In this document: in pieces, positions 45,696-55,084 of the stretch
How positions within the stretch are numbered: position 1 is the stretch's first letter
Layout of the letters: the number at the start of each line of letters is the position of its first letter
NCBI RefSeq assembly: GCF_900106745.1
Contig: NZ_FNNV01000003.1
Coordinates: forward strand, 62,001 to 126,000
DNA: 64,000 nt
Direction of reading: 5' to 3'
Source: Paenibacillus sp. CF384
GTDB taxonomy: Bacteria > Bacillota > Bacilli > Paenibacillales > Paenibacillaceae
Position numbers and translations under genes: made by a program
The notes under the pieces: model-generated
Told to the model about the DNA's origin: nothing
Seen by the model: only the letters and a program-made list of their open reading frames with translations
Databases searched by the model: none

Positions 45696-47345
45696 TTGAA
45701 GACGTTGGCTCAGTCCGCTTATGCCGCAATTTCGATATGCGTACTCCTCTTAGCACTTCCTGCCTGTGATTATGTGAAGCAGCAGGACAAGTCTGCAGAT
45801 CTACCGCTTCGAATCAGTATCTTTGCGCAGCAGGATACGGACCAGAATTTAAAGACAAATGATTTCTCGCGGTTATTGGAGCAGAAGTTTAACGTTTCCT
45901 TCGATTGGCGAACGATTCGCTATGAAGCTGCCAAGGAGAAGAGACAAATTTCGCTGTCGAGCGGAAATTATCCGGATGCTTATATATTGACGACCTATAT
46001 TGATCAATTCACGCAGGCTGATGTTCTTCGATACGGCAAACAAGGGATCTTCTATCCGCTGAATGATTTGATTGACCGCTATGCGCCGAATATCAAAGCA
46101 GCCTTCGATCGAGAGCCTGGCCTTCGCGCGCTTAATACGGCACCTGACGGAAATATCTATGGATTGGCCTCATTCAGCGATTGTTTTCATTGCTCCTATC
46201 CTTATAAGCTATGGCTAAACGATAAATGGCTGAAGAAATTGAACCTGAACATGCCGAAGACCACGGAGGAGTTACGCGTCGTACTTCGGGCTTTCAAGAA
46301 CGGCGACCCGAACGGCAACGGCTTAGCCGACGAGATTCCGCTTAGCGGTTCGACTGAGGATTTCGGCGTGCGCGTGCTTCCGTATTTGATGAACGGATTT
46401 GTGTATGACGATGATCGTACCTATGTAGAGGTAGCCAATGGGCAGGTCAGTCTGGCAGCGATTACGCCGCAATGGCGTGAAGGTTTGAAATACGTGAAAT
46501 CCTTATACGATGAAGGCTTAATTGATGCAGGTGCTTTTACACAAAATGCGGATGCTTATAAGCAGCTTGGCGAGAATGCCGGTGCGGAGATATTGGGCGC
46601 GGGGACGGCCATGCATCCGGCTATTTTCGTTGACACGGGGCTTGGTAACAAACGCGGCGGCGATTATGTGCCCGTTCCGCCGCTTCAAGGACCCTATGCT
46701 TCTTATGCTGTCTATTATCAGTCCGGCAGCACGCCGGGAGCTAAATTTGCGATTACGGATAAAGCCAGCCCCGATGAACGCATCGCTCTTATTCGAATCG
46801 CTGATTATCTGTATACGCCAGAGGGTCAGGCCAATGCGGAAATAGGCAAGGAAGGCCTTGATTGGCGAAGACCGCTCGATGGCGAACAAGCGCTTGATCC
46901 CAATATTCCGGCACAGTTCGCAAGCATTGTTGTGCAGGAAGCTGATATCCACCGGAATACGAGATGGAGCGGGATGGGCCATTTCTATATGCCGAAATCC
47001 TACAGAAACAGCTGGGTACAGGATATGGATATTTATTCGCCAAACGGCTATGAGAGAAGGCTCTATCAAGCAACGAAATTATATGCGGGGCATGAGCCTA
47101 ATGAAGTTTTTCCAATGTGGTCGATTTGGATCGACTCCTCGAATGCAGATGAAGAGAGTCTTCTGCAATCCAATATGAAACACGAGATCGATGAAAGCGC
47201 AATGGCGTTCATAACAGGACAATTAGACCTCGAGAAGGACTGGGGTGCCTATGTAAAAGGAATCCAAGCGCTTGGCGCAAGCCGGTACGTTTCGATTTTG
47301 CAGCAGGCGTACAATAGATGGATCGTACAAGAAAATACCAAATAA
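45696..47345 (+). CDS. Solute-binding lipoprotein of a sugar ABC transporter (copy 1)
   Basis: The 549-residue protein has a lipobox ending LALPAC (Cys24) and a periplasmic-binding-protein fold of the LplA-like group. It is a paralogue of the 570-residue binding protein at 49536, sharing LSGSTEDFGVRV, AKEKRQIS and DPNGNG stretches. TTG at 45696 has AAAGGGGGA 6 nt upstream; an earlier TTG at 45678 overlaps the AraC stop and lacks a site. It lies downstream of the sensor gene, and a strong terminator (47355-47386) separates it from the permeases, so copy 1 may serve chiefly as a sensing partner. The sugar bound is not known. Confidence 0.85.
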   Translation: MKTLAQSAYAAISICVLLLALPACDYVKQQDKSADLPLRISIFAQQDTDQNLKTNDFSRLLEQKFNVSFDWRTIRYEAAKEKRQISLSSGNYPDAYILTTYIDQFTQADVLRYGKQGIFYPLNDLIDRYAPNIKAAFDREPGLRALNTAPDGNIYGLASFSDCFHCSYPYKLWLNDKWLKKLNLNMPKTTEELRVVLRAFKNGDPNGNGLADEIPLSGSTEDFGVRVLPYLMNGFVYDDDRTYVEVANGQVSLAAITPQWREGLKYVKSLYDEGLIDAGAFTQNADAYKQLGENAGAEILGAGTAMHPAIFVDTGLGNKRGGDYVPVPPLQGPYASYAVYYQSGSTPGAKFAITDKASPDERIALIRIADYLYTPEGQANAEIGKEGLDWRRPLDGEQALDPNIPAQFASIVVQEADIHRNTRWSGMGHFYMPKSYRNSWVQDMDIYSPNGYERRLYQATKLYAGHEPNEVFPMWSIWIDSSNADEESLLQSNMKHEIDESAMAFITGQLDLEKDWGAYVKGIQALGASRYVSILQQAYNRWIVQENTK

Positions 47346-47354
47346 AACCTTTAT

Positions 47355-47386
47355 CCGGCCGCGACTGTTGCGGTCGGTTTTTTTTT
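47355..47386 (+). terminator. Terminator between binding protein copy 1 and the permeases
   Basis: Arms CCGGCCGC (47355-47362) and GCGGTCGG (47370-47377) pair with one wobble and are followed by nine T residues, 10 bp after the stop codon. Confidence 0.9.
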
Positions 47387-47523
47387 GTGCCTGTTTGCAA
47401 GGTACGGCGGCTCAGATGGCCGTTTTATGGGGAAATGTCCCCCGCAATTCAGGAGATCTGTACGGTGAAAGACGAAATTGTACCTTCCTTGAGATACCGG
47501 AAATCACCTATGATCGATCCTGT

Positions 47524-47537
47524 AGAAAGCGCTATCA
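47524..47537. promoter_or_regulatory. Operator-like palindrome upstream of the permease operon
   Basis: AGAAAGCGCTATCA matches the cre pattern except at the first base and shares the AGCGCTATCA core with the site at 43346-43359. It lies 36 bp upstream of the permease start. Confidence 0.55.
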
Positions 47538-47572
47538 ACACAACATGGATAGATTCACTAGGGGGGATTGTT

Positions 47573-48496
47573 TTGGAGGCCGCTGGCAAACGTCTCGGCG
47601 CAAGAAGAAGTTTCGCAAGACATTGGCAATTGTATCTCGTCGTTACACCACCGCTTTTATTCTTTATTATTTTCAAATACTATCCGATGCTGAACGCTGT
47701 ATTAGCCTTCAAAGACTACTACGTGACCAAGGGCATCTGGGGAAGTCCGTGGGTGGGTTTTCATAACTTCAGATTGTTCTTTGAGAACCCGGTGTTCGGG
47801 ACGATCGTGAAGAATACGCTCACGCTCAGCTTCTATCTGCTGCTTGCCGGATTCCCGGTTCCGATTCTGCTGGCGCTCATGTTAAATGAAGTGCGCGCCC
47901 AGAAGTTCAAGCGTTTCGTGCAGCTCGTTACCTTTGCGCCGTACTTTATTTCCACTGTCGTCATGGTATCGATTATTATGCTTTTCCTTGCACCAAGGCT
48001 TGGTTTTGTAAACGTATTTATGAATCACCTTGGGCTTGAATCGGTTAACTTTCTTGGTAACCCGAACATGTTCACATCCATTTACGTGTGGTCGGATATT
48101 TGGCAGACAGCCGGTTATTCCGCCGTCATCTATTTGGCAGCGCTTGCCGGGGTTGATCCAACTCTATATGAAGCAGCCAAGGTGGACGGGGCATCTCGCT
48201 TCCAGAAAATTTGGAACGTGGATTTGCCGGGCATTCTGCCGACGATCTCCATTATCTTGATTCTGAATGTCGGCAACGTTATGGCAATCGGCTTCGAGAA
48301 AGTGTATCTGCTTCAAAATAAATTAAATATCGCCAGTTCAGAAATTATCGCGACATATGTGTATCAAATCGGTTTGCTGAATGCGAATTACAGCTTCGCG
48401 ACGGCAGTAGGTCTATTTAATTCTGTCATCAATTTAGTCCTGTTGTTTGTAGTAAACGCAATGGCAAGACGGTTTTTGAAATCCAGCATCTGGTAA
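47573..48496 (+). CDS. Sugar ABC transporter permease (LplB-like)
   Basis: The 307-residue protein has six membrane segments and the permease loop YEAAKVDGASRFQKIWNVDLPGI, which contacts the ATPase. TTG at 47573 is chosen because AGGGGGGAT precedes it, it gives the typical length, and it starts just before the first hydrophobic segment; the reading frame extends upstream without an obvious start. Expected to import the oligosaccharide captured by the lipoprotein, with an ATPase from elsewhere (MsmX-like). First of two permease genes. Confidence 0.88.
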   Translation: MEAAGKRLGARRSFARHWQLYLVVTPPLLFFIIFKYYPMLNAVLAFKDYYVTKGIWGSPWVGFHNFRLFFENPVFGTIVKNTLTLSFYLLLAGFPVPILLALMLNEVRAQKFKRFVQLVTFAPYFISTVVMVSIIMLFLAPRLGFVNVFMNHLGLESVNFLGNPNMFTSIYVWSDIWQTAGYSAVIYLAALAGVDPTLYEAAKVDGASRFQKIWNVDLPGILPTISIILILNVGNVMAIGFEKVYLLQNKLNIASSEIIATYVYQIGLLNANYSFATAVGLFNSVINLVLLFVVNAMARRFLKSSIW

Positions 48497-48511
48497 TGAA
48501 GAGGTGTTTAC

Positions 48512-49408
48512 GTGGCTAAGGTAGCGACTCGAATCAAAGAATCATCAGGCGATAAAGTGTTCCTAACCGTCATTTATATCATTCTGGCCCTCGTGCTGGT
48601 GGCGGTGCTCTATCCTTTAATTTACATTTTCAGCAGCTCTTTCAGCAGCCCGTCTGCTGTTTCGGCGGGGCGCGTGTGGCTGTGGCCGGTCGAATTCTCA
48701 ATCAAGGGCTACGAGGCGCTGTTTAAGAATCCGCAAGTGTTAAGCGGCTATGGCAATTCCTTGCTGTACACCGCAGCAGGTACATTTATCAGTGTCATGT
48801 TGACGGTGATGCTGGCGTACCCGCTTTCGCGTTCGACGTTCTTCGGACGCAACGTCATTATGATGCTCATTACGTTCACGATGCTGTTCAGCGGAGGATT
48901 GATTCCGACTTATTTGGTCGTGAAGAGCATGGGGATGATCGATACACGATGGGCGTTAATTATTCCGAATGCAGTTTGGGTGTGGCAGGTCATCATCGCT
49001 AGGTCCTTCTTTCAGCAGTCCATACCGGCTGAGCTTGTGGAAGCAAGCGAAATCGACGGCTGTTCGGATATCCGCTTCATTCGCAGTGTCGTGCTGTCAC
49101 TGTCCAAGCCAATCATTGCCGTACTCGTCATCATGTACGCAGTCGGTCAGTGGAATGCGTACTTTGATGCCCTAATTTATCTCAAAACTTCTAGTAAGTA
49201 CCCTTTGCAGCTGATCCTGCGAAGTATCATCATCCAGAACAACAGCGGCTCCAATATGGACGCCATGAAGCAGGTGGAGAAGCAGCAATTGGCTGAGCTT
49301 CTGAAATACTCGCTGATTGTCGTAGCCACGCTTCCGGTGTTAATTATTTATCCGTTCGTGCAGCGTTATTTTGTGCAAGGGATGCTGGTCGGGTCGGTTA
49401 AGGGCTAA
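48512..49408 (+). CDS. Sugar ABC transporter permease (YtcP/LplC-like)
   Basis: The 298-residue protein has six membrane segments and the coupling motif EASEIDGCSDIRFIRSVVLSLSKP. GTG at 48512 follows AAGAGGTG. It lies 15 bp after the first permease gene and forms a heterodimer with it. The next gene, a binding protein, follows after 127 bp without a terminator. Confidence 0.9.
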   Translation: MAKVATRIKESSGDKVFLTVIYIILALVLVAVLYPLIYIFSSSFSSPSAVSAGRVWLWPVEFSIKGYEALFKNPQVLSGYGNSLLYTAAGTFISVMLTVMLAYPLSRSTFFGRNVIMMLITFTMLFSGGLIPTYLVVKSMGMIDTRWALIIPNAVWVWQVIIARSFFQQSIPAELVEASEIDGCSDIRFIRSVVLSLSKPIIAVLVIMYAVGQWNAYFDALIYLKTSSKYPLQLILRSIIIQNNSGSNMDAMKQVEKQQLAELLKYSLIVVATLPVLIIYPFVQRYFVQGMLVGSVKG

Positions 49409-49535
49409 AGTCGTTGAAGGTACTGAAAGGGGGGATGCCGTTCATAAGCGCATCTGTTCACAGGCTGTGCTTGAACTTGATGGTATTGAAGCTGGTAACA
49501 ATCCAAACAGAACAACTAAAAGGGAGCGATTACAC

Positions 49536-51248
49536 GTGTTTAAAAAGAGAATGGTAAGCTTGCTTGCGGTGGTCATGATGACTACGATGGTCATGTCGGC
49601 TTGCTCCAAAGACAACGGAAACAGTAATACGACTTCAAATACCGAACCGACAAATGCCGCATCCACGAATACGAACGAGCCTGCAGAAGCCAATACGGCT
49701 GCACCTGCAGCACCGGTTGACATCAAGCTGTTCGCCGTACAAGAGCAGGACATCAACCTGGAAACGAACAAGTTCACGAAATTCGTAGAAGAAAAATTCA
49801 ACATCAAATTCACGTTCGAAGCCATTCCTGGCGACGGTGCTAAAGAGAAACGTCAAATCTCCCTGGCAAGCGGCGACTTCCCGGATGCTTATATGCTGAC
49901 CGCTTATATCGATCAATTCTCACAAGCTGACTTGATCAAATACGGTAAACAAGGCGTATTGATTCCGCTGAACGACCTGATCGATCAATATGCACCGAAC
50001 ATTAAGGCTGCACTTGAAAATAATGCAGACTTCAAAGCATTCAGCGTCGCGCCGGACGGCAACATCTACGGTCTGCCTGCTTACTCCCAATGCTTCCACT
50101 GTTCGTACCCGAACAAAATGTGGCTGAACACAAGCTGGCTGGAGAAGCTGAAGCTTGAAATGCCGAAAACGACGGAAGACTTCAAAAAAGTGTTGGAAGC
50201 GTTTAAAAACCAAGATCCGAACGGCAACGGCAAAAAAGACGAAGTTCCGCTTAGCGGCTCTACAGAGGACTTCGGTGTTCGCGTCGTTCCTTACTTAATG
50301 GATGCATTCGTCTATGATGACGACCGCAACCACTTGTTGATGCAAGGCGGTAAAGTTGGCTCTGCTGCAGTAACAAACGAATGGAAACAAGGTTTGACTT
50401 ACATTAAGTCGTTGTTCGATGAAGGGTTGATCGATCCGGGCGCATTCACGCAAAATGCGGAAGCATTCAAGAAGATCGGCGAAAACGGCGATGCGCAAAT
50501 TCTTGGCGCAGGCGCAGGCATGCACCCGGCTATCTTCGTAAACATCGATCACGGCAACAAAAACTCCAAAGATTACAACCAAGTACCGCCGCTTACAGGA
50601 CCAAACGGCGTATCGCTGGCTACACATGACGGCGGCGGCGTGGCTCCAGGCGCGAAATTCGCAATTACCAGCAAAGCAAGCAAAGAAGCGCAAGTTGCAC
50701 TGATTCAGCTCGTTGATTACATGTTCTCCCCTGAAGGTCAAACAAACGGCGCATCCGGCATGAAAGACATCGACTGGAGAGATCCGAAAGACGGCGAAGT
50801 TGCGCTTGGCGAAGGCGTTCAACCGATGGTAGCTCCGATTCCGAGAGCGGAAGGCGAAGCTCCTCGCAACGCTGGTTGGAGCGGGATGGCTCACTTCTAC
50901 ATGCCGAAAGAATACCGTGACAGCTACGTACAAGGCACTGACATCTACGATTCCGCGAACTACGAGCGTCGCCTGTATCAAGCAACGCTGCAATACCAAG
51001 GCCATGAGCCGAAGGAATTGTTCCCGCTGTGGGCAATCTGGCTTGATCCGTCCGAGGTAGATGAAGCAACGATGCTGCAAACGAACATCAAAACGTACAT
51101 CGATGAGAATTCACTGCAATTCATCACGGGTCACAAGAGCCTTGACAAGGATTGGGACAGCTACGTGAAAGGCCTTGAAGATTTGAAGCTGGGTCGTTAC
51201 CTGGAAATTTTGCAAAAGGCTTATGATTCCTCTACGTTCGCGAAATAA
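49536..51248 (+). CDS. Solute-binding lipoprotein of a sugar ABC transporter (copy 2)
   Basis: The 570-residue protein has a lipobox ending VMSAC (Cys23), a Thr/Asn/Ala-rich linker, and a binding-protein fold paralogous to the product at 45696. GTG at 49536 follows AAAGGGAG at 49519-49526; upstream in-frame starts have no site. It is probably the main substrate receptor of the two permeases. A terminator follows. Confidence 0.88.
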   Translation: MFKKRMVSLLAVVMMTTMVMSACSKDNGNSNTTSNTEPTNAASTNTNEPAEANTAAPAAPVDIKLFAVQEQDINLETNKFTKFVEEKFNIKFTFEAIPGDGAKEKRQISLASGDFPDAYMLTAYIDQFSQADLIKYGKQGVLIPLNDLIDQYAPNIKAALENNADFKAFSVAPDGNIYGLPAYSQCFHCSYPNKMWLNTSWLEKLKLEMPKTTEDFKKVLEAFKNQDPNGNGKKDEVPLSGSTEDFGVRVVPYLMDAFVYDDDRNHLLMQGGKVGSAAVTNEWKQGLTYIKSLFDEGLIDPGAFTQNAEAFKKIGENGDAQILGAGAGMHPAIFVNIDHGNKNSKDYNQVPPLTGPNGVSLATHDGGGVAPGAKFAITSKASKEAQVALIQLVDYMFSPEGQTNGASGMKDIDWRDPKDGEVALGEGVQPMVAPIPRAEGEAPRNAGWSGMAHFYMPKEYRDSYVQGTDIYDSANYERRLYQATLQYQGHEPKELFPLWAIWLDPSEVDEATMLQTNIKTYIDENSLQFITGHKSLDKDWDSYVKGLEDLKLGRYLEILQKAYDSSTFAK

Positions 51249-51260
51249 GAATGCAAGACA

Positions 51261-51297
51261 ACCGGGCGCATTATCGATGCATAAGCGCCCGGTTTTT
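51261..51297 (+). terminator. Rho-independent terminator after binding protein copy 2
   Basis: Arms ACCGGGCGC (51261-51269) and GCGCCCGGT (51285-51293) form a perfect stem, followed by T residues. Confidence 0.9.
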
Positions 51298-51329
51298 CTA
51301 ATTCCAATGATGAAAAGGGGATGAATGAT

Positions 51330-53786
51330 GTGGTTCAGGTTCGGGCAGGCAGAACATTTCGCTTATGGGTGATTGTTGTTTTGTTGATCGCAGCACAGCT
51401 TGGCTTGGTTGCACCCGGAGAAAACAAGGCATTTGCAGCAAACAATGGACTTGGCGCTAAGCCCTACATGGGCTGGAGCAGTTACAGCATGCAGGTGTAC
51501 AGCGGCAATTCATCTTGGATCACGGCAGCGCAAATTAAAGCGCAATCGGATGCCATGCATACGACGCTTCAATCGCACGGCTACGAATATATCAACATTG
51601 ATGCCGGCTGGAACGGCGGAATGGATGGTTATGGCCGGCCCGTACCAAGCACGACCCTGTATCCGAACGGTCTGAGCGAAGTCATCGATTATGTGCATAA
51701 CAACGGCCAGAAAATCGGGTTGTACATGATCCCGGGTTTGGCGCCGCAAGCCTACAACGCCGACCTGCCCATCTATAATGCGCCTGGCTGCTCGATGCAG
51801 GACATTGCCGTATTGCCGCTTACGACGGCAGATTACTGGGGACTCGGCTACAAGATTGACTTCTCGAACCCATGTGCGCAGAAGTATATCGACTCTATCG
51901 CCAATCTGCTCGATTCATGGGGCGTGGACTTCTTGAAATTCGACAGCGTGACGCCGGGCTCCGGGCATAACGATACGACCATCGATGCCCGCGGCGATGT
52001 TGCCGCCTGGTCGCAGGCGCTTGCTCCGCACGGCATCTGGTTCGAGCTGTCCTGGGCCCTTGACCACAATTACGTCGATACCTGGAAGCAGTATGCGAAT
52101 GGCTGGCGCGTTGACTGGGATGTAGAGTGCTATTGCACGAATACGGCGTTGACGACATGGGCGAATATCGCCCGGTTATTCCCGGATGCGGCGACGTGGT
52201 GGCGGGATGCCGGCCCGGGGGGATGGAATGATTTCGATTCGCTGAACGTCGGCAATGGGGCAATGGACGGTTTGACTCAAGATGAACGGCGAACAGCGAT
52301 GACGTTGTGGGCGATGTCTTCTGCCCAGCTGTACACCGGCAACGATATGACGAATCTGGACAGCTTCGGAATCAGCTTGCTTACGAATGATGAAGTCATC
52401 GCCGTTAACCAGGCCGGCCGGCCGGCGCATCCAGTCTCGACGGCAACAAATCAGCAGGTTTGGTACGCCAACAACGGAGACGGCACTTACACGGTTGGTT
52501 TGGTGAACCTTGGCAGCGCGGCGGCAACGGTTACCGTGAACTGGACCGATATCGGCTTAAACGGCGCGGCGAATGTCCGTGACTTGTGGACGCACACCGA
52601 TCTCGGATCCTTTACCACCGGCTACAGCTCGGTTAATCTGCCGTCACATGGTTCGCGGCTGTTGAAGGTGAGAGCGGCAGGCGGCTCGGTAACAGCCAAT
52701 GACGACGATACAGGCGTCAAGTATACGGGCAGCTGGCAGCGCAGCTATAACCGCGGGCTCGGCGATTATCAAGATGATGTTCATTTCACACAAACGAACA
52801 ATGATTATTTTGAATACACGTTTAACGGAACAGGCGTGGAGTTGATTACAGAGAAGGACTCCTCTCAAGGCAATATGGATATTTACGTGGATAATGTGTT
52901 TAAAGGGACAGTCAGTACGTATAACGCAACCCGGCAGCTGCAGCAAACCGTGTATGCGGTTAGCGGACTCACGAACGGTTCGCATACGTTGAAAGCGGTC
53001 AAGAAATCGGGCACGTACATGCTCCTGGACAAAATACGGTTCAGCGTTCCCGCGGACATCGCGGTCAACGACACGGATACGTCCATCACCTACTCCGGCT
53101 CGTGGACGTATAACGGCAGCAGAGGCTTCGGCGATTATCAGGACGATGTGCATTACACGTCAACGAATAACAACTACGTCCAGTATACGTTTAACGGTAC
53201 CGGTGTCGAGCTCGTGACGGAGAAGGAAGCGGGGCAAGGAGATATCGATATTTATATCGATAACGTGTTCAAGGGCACTGTGAGTACGTATAATGCTACC
53301 CGGGTAGCGCAGCAGAGCGTATATCGGATAGCTGGGTTAACGAGCGGAAGCCATACCATCAAGGCAGTGAAGAAATCAGGCACTTACATGCTGATTGACG
53401 CATTCAAGGTTATCGGCAATAAGATCCAAATCAACAATACGGACGCCGGCCTTACCTATTCCGGCGCATGGTCGTTGAACGGAAACCGAGGCTTCGGCGA
53501 TTACAACAATGACGTCCATTTTACGCAGACGAACAACGATTACGTCCAGTACTCGTTTACGGGAACAGGCATTGAGTACATCACGGAGAAGGAAGCGGCG
53601 CAGGGCGACGTTGACATTTACATCGACAACGTCTTCAAAGCAACGGTGAGTACGTATAATGCGACGCGGCTAACGAACCAAGTCGTCTATCAAATCACAG
53701 GTTTGACTTCGGGCAGCCACACGTTCAAGGCCGTGAAGAAAACGGGTACGTATATGCTGCTGGATTCACTCCGAGTTACGCCATAA
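51330..53786 (+). CDS. Secreted GH27 alpha-galactosidase with three C-terminal repeats
   Basis: The 818-residue protein has a signal peptide (about 33 residues, cleaving after AFA), a GH27 catalytic domain and three C-terminal modules. The catalytic domain shows KPYMGWSSYSM, YINIDAGWNGG, FLKFDSV (nucleophile near Asp205), GWRVDWDV and GGWNDFDSLNVGNG, patterns of melibiase-type enzymes that release alpha-galactosyl residues; related families include beta-L-arabinopyranosidases. A beta-sandwich follows, then three modules of about 120 residues. The start GTG at 51330 has AAAGGGG 9 nt upstream; an ATG at 51321 abuts the site. The enzyme probably trims polysaccharide at the cell surface for the transporter encoded upstream. 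Confidence 0.88.
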   Translation: MVQVRAGRTFRLWVIVVLLIAAQLGLVAPGENKAFAANNGLGAKPYMGWSSYSMQVYSGNSSWITAAQIKAQSDAMHTTLQSHGYEYINIDAGWNGGMDGYGRPVPSTTLYPNGLSEVIDYVHNNGQKIGLYMIPGLAPQAYNADLPIYNAPGCSMQDIAVLPLTTADYWGLGYKIDFSNPCAQKYIDSIANLLDSWGVDFLKFDSVTPGSGHNDTTIDARGDVAAWSQALAPHGIWFELSWALDHNYVDTWKQYANGWRVDWDVECYCTNTALTTWANIARLFPDAATWWRDAGPGGWNDFDSLNVGNGAMDGLTQDERRTAMTLWAMSSAQLYTGNDMTNLDSFGISLLTNDEVIAVNQAGRPAHPVSTATNQQVWYANNGDGTYTVGLVNLGSAAATVTVNWTDIGLNGAANVRDLWTHTDLGSFTTGYSSVNLPSHGSRLLKVRAAGGSVTANDDDTGVKYTGSWQRSYNRGLGDYQDDVHFTQTNNDYFEYTFNGTGVELITEKDSSQGNMDIYVDNVFKGTVSTYNATRQLQQTVYAVSGLTNGSHTLKAVKKSGTYMLLDKIRFSVPADIAVNDTDTSITYSGSWTYNGSRGFGDYQDDVHYTSTNNNYVQYTFNGTGVELVTEKEAGQGDIDIYIDNVFKGTVSTYNATRVAQQSVYRIAGLTSGSHTIKAVKKSGTYMLIDAFKVIGNKIQINNTDAGLTYSGAWSLNGNRGFGDYNNDVHFTQTNNDYVQYSFTGTGIEYITEKEAAQGDVDIYIDNVFKATVSTYNATRLTNQVVYQITGLTSGSHTFKAVKKTGTYMLLDSLRVTP
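52690..53786 (+). repeat. Three 120-residue tandem modules of the alpha-galactosidase
   Basis: Three similar modules of about 360 bp, near 52690-53050, 53060-53420 and 53425-53786. Each encodes a DDVHFTQTNNDY pattern, a GTGVELITEK stretch and an end like TYMLLDKIR, likely beta-sandwich carbohydrate-binding modules. The assignment to a known CBM family is uncertain. Confidence 0.8.
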
Positions 53787-53794
53787 TAGGAAGC

Positions 53795-53827
53795 GGGCGG
53801 CTCTTCGCAAATGCGAAGAGCCTGCCC
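53795..53827 (+). other. Stable hairpin between the alpha-galactosidase and SGNH genes
   Basis: Arms GGCTCTTCG and CGAAGAGCC, extended by GGGC/GCCC with one bulged T, lie 9 bp after the stop and 5 bp before the GGAGGT of the next gene. There is no T tract, so it may be an mRNA stabiliser or weak attenuator. Confidence 0.55.
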
Positions 53828-53843
53828 TGTTGGAGGTCTTATG

Positions 53844-54992
53844 ATGAATAACATGCTGGACATCAATCAATACTGCACCGCGCGTGAGGGTTTGCCGCAT
53901 TTCCGGAATAAAATGAGTCTGAACGAACCCGTTACAGTCGCCTTTCTCGGAGGATCGATAACGGAAGGCTACGGCGCTTCCGATCCCGATCAATCCAGCT
54001 GGCGGGCGCTCACGGAGCAGTATCTGCAAACGGCCTATCCTTCGGTTGAATGGACCTTCATTAACGCCGGGGTAGGAGGGACGAATTCCACTCTCGGAGC
54101 GCATCGCTTTCATACCCATGTCAAGATGGAGCATGAAATTGACCTGCTGTTACTGGAATTCGCGGTGAATGACAGCCAGCACCGGGAACGAACGCCTGAA
54201 GGCAGAGCGGAGGCAATCCGAGGCATGGAAGGCATTGTGCGTCAGTGCCTCAGCCTGTCGCCTCAAGCTGACATTGTCGTTCTCTATTCCGCGGACGAGA
54301 TCAACTTGCGGGAGAAGGAACCCTTCTTCATAGCCGCACATGAAGAAGTTGCTGCACATTACGGTCTGCCATCTGTCTCGTTCTTTGGAAGAGTACGGGA
54401 TTGGCTGTGGGCAGGAGGAGGGACATGGGAGCAGCTTGCGCCGGATCGAACGCATCCCAATGACGCGGGCTATGCTTTCTATGCGGATTTATTGCTTACG
54501 TTTCTGGAGCTTTCCATGGAGGAGCACGCGGCCGGGAGTTTGAATGAAATTAGGGAGAACCTGCCGGCGCCTATGCTGGAAGCCTCTTATGAGAGGGCTG
54601 CTATGAAAGACCTATCCGATGTCTACGATGTGAAGCAGCTTCAGAAGCGAGAGAGGCCGGACAATATGGTCAACTGGCGATATGCAGCCGCTCATCTGGC
54701 ATCAGATGATCCGGAGGCAGCCTTCAGCTTCGACGTGAACGGACAGGGGGCGGGTTTGCTGCTGATTTGCGGACCGGATTCAGGCATGCTGGAATATGCC
54801 ATCAATGGCGGTCCGTTCCAACTCGTGAATCCGTTTGATGAGTGGTGCCCCCTATTTCAGCGGCCGGTGCCGGTTCAGCTGGTACAACGATCACAGGCGG
54901 AGACGATGCGAATTACGGTGCGCAATGCAGCGCAAAAGGATGAGCGAAGCACGGGGACTTGGCTCCGCGTGCTTGCGCTTCTCGAGCATTGA
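53844..54992 (+). CDS. SGNH/GDSL hydrolase, probable carbohydrate esterase
   Basis: The 382-residue protein has block I FLGGSITEGYGA with the nucleophile Ser, block II INAGVGGTNS, block III LEFAVNDSQ, and the catalytic Asp-His as PDRTHPNDAGY. A C-terminal beta-rich domain of about 130 residues follows. Such enzymes deacetylate polysaccharides or other esters. ATG at 53844 has GGAGG 7 nt upstream (ATG at 53841 is also possible). No signal peptide is visible, so it may act in the cytoplasm on imported sugars. It follows the alpha-galactosidase gene by 57 bp and probably shares its transcript. Confidence 0.85.
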   Translation: MNNMLDINQYCTAREGLPHFRNKMSLNEPVTVAFLGGSITEGYGASDPDQSSWRALTEQYLQTAYPSVEWTFINAGVGGTNSTLGAHRFHTHVKMEHEIDLLLLEFAVNDSQHRERTPEGRAEAIRGMEGIVRQCLSLSPQADIVVLYSADEINLREKEPFFIAAHEEVAAHYGLPSVSFFGRVRDWLWAGGGTWEQLAPDRTHPNDAGYAFYADLLLTFLELSMEEHAAGSLNEIRENLPAPMLEASYERAAMKDLSDVYDVKQLQKRERPDNMVNWRYAAAHLASDDPEAAFSFDVNGQGAGLLLICGPDSGMLEYAINGGPFQLVNPFDEWCPLFQRPVPVQLVQRSQAETMRITVRNAAQKDERSTGTWLRVLALLEH

Positions 54993-55012
54993 TCCCTTTT
55001 GTTAAGAAAATA

Positions 55013-55042
55013 TTGACTTCACTTTAACAATTGTGGTATTTT
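55013..55042 (+). promoter_or_regulatory. SigA-type promoter of tRNA-Leu copy 2
   Basis: TTGACT (55013-55018) and TATTTT (55037-55042) with an 18-bp spacer, 43 bp before the tRNA 5' end. The -35 hexamer and its distance to the tRNA match copy 1. Confidence 0.65.
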
Positions 55043-55084
55043 TATAAACGCCGCTTCTGATTTGCGAAGCGACAACTGCCAGAT

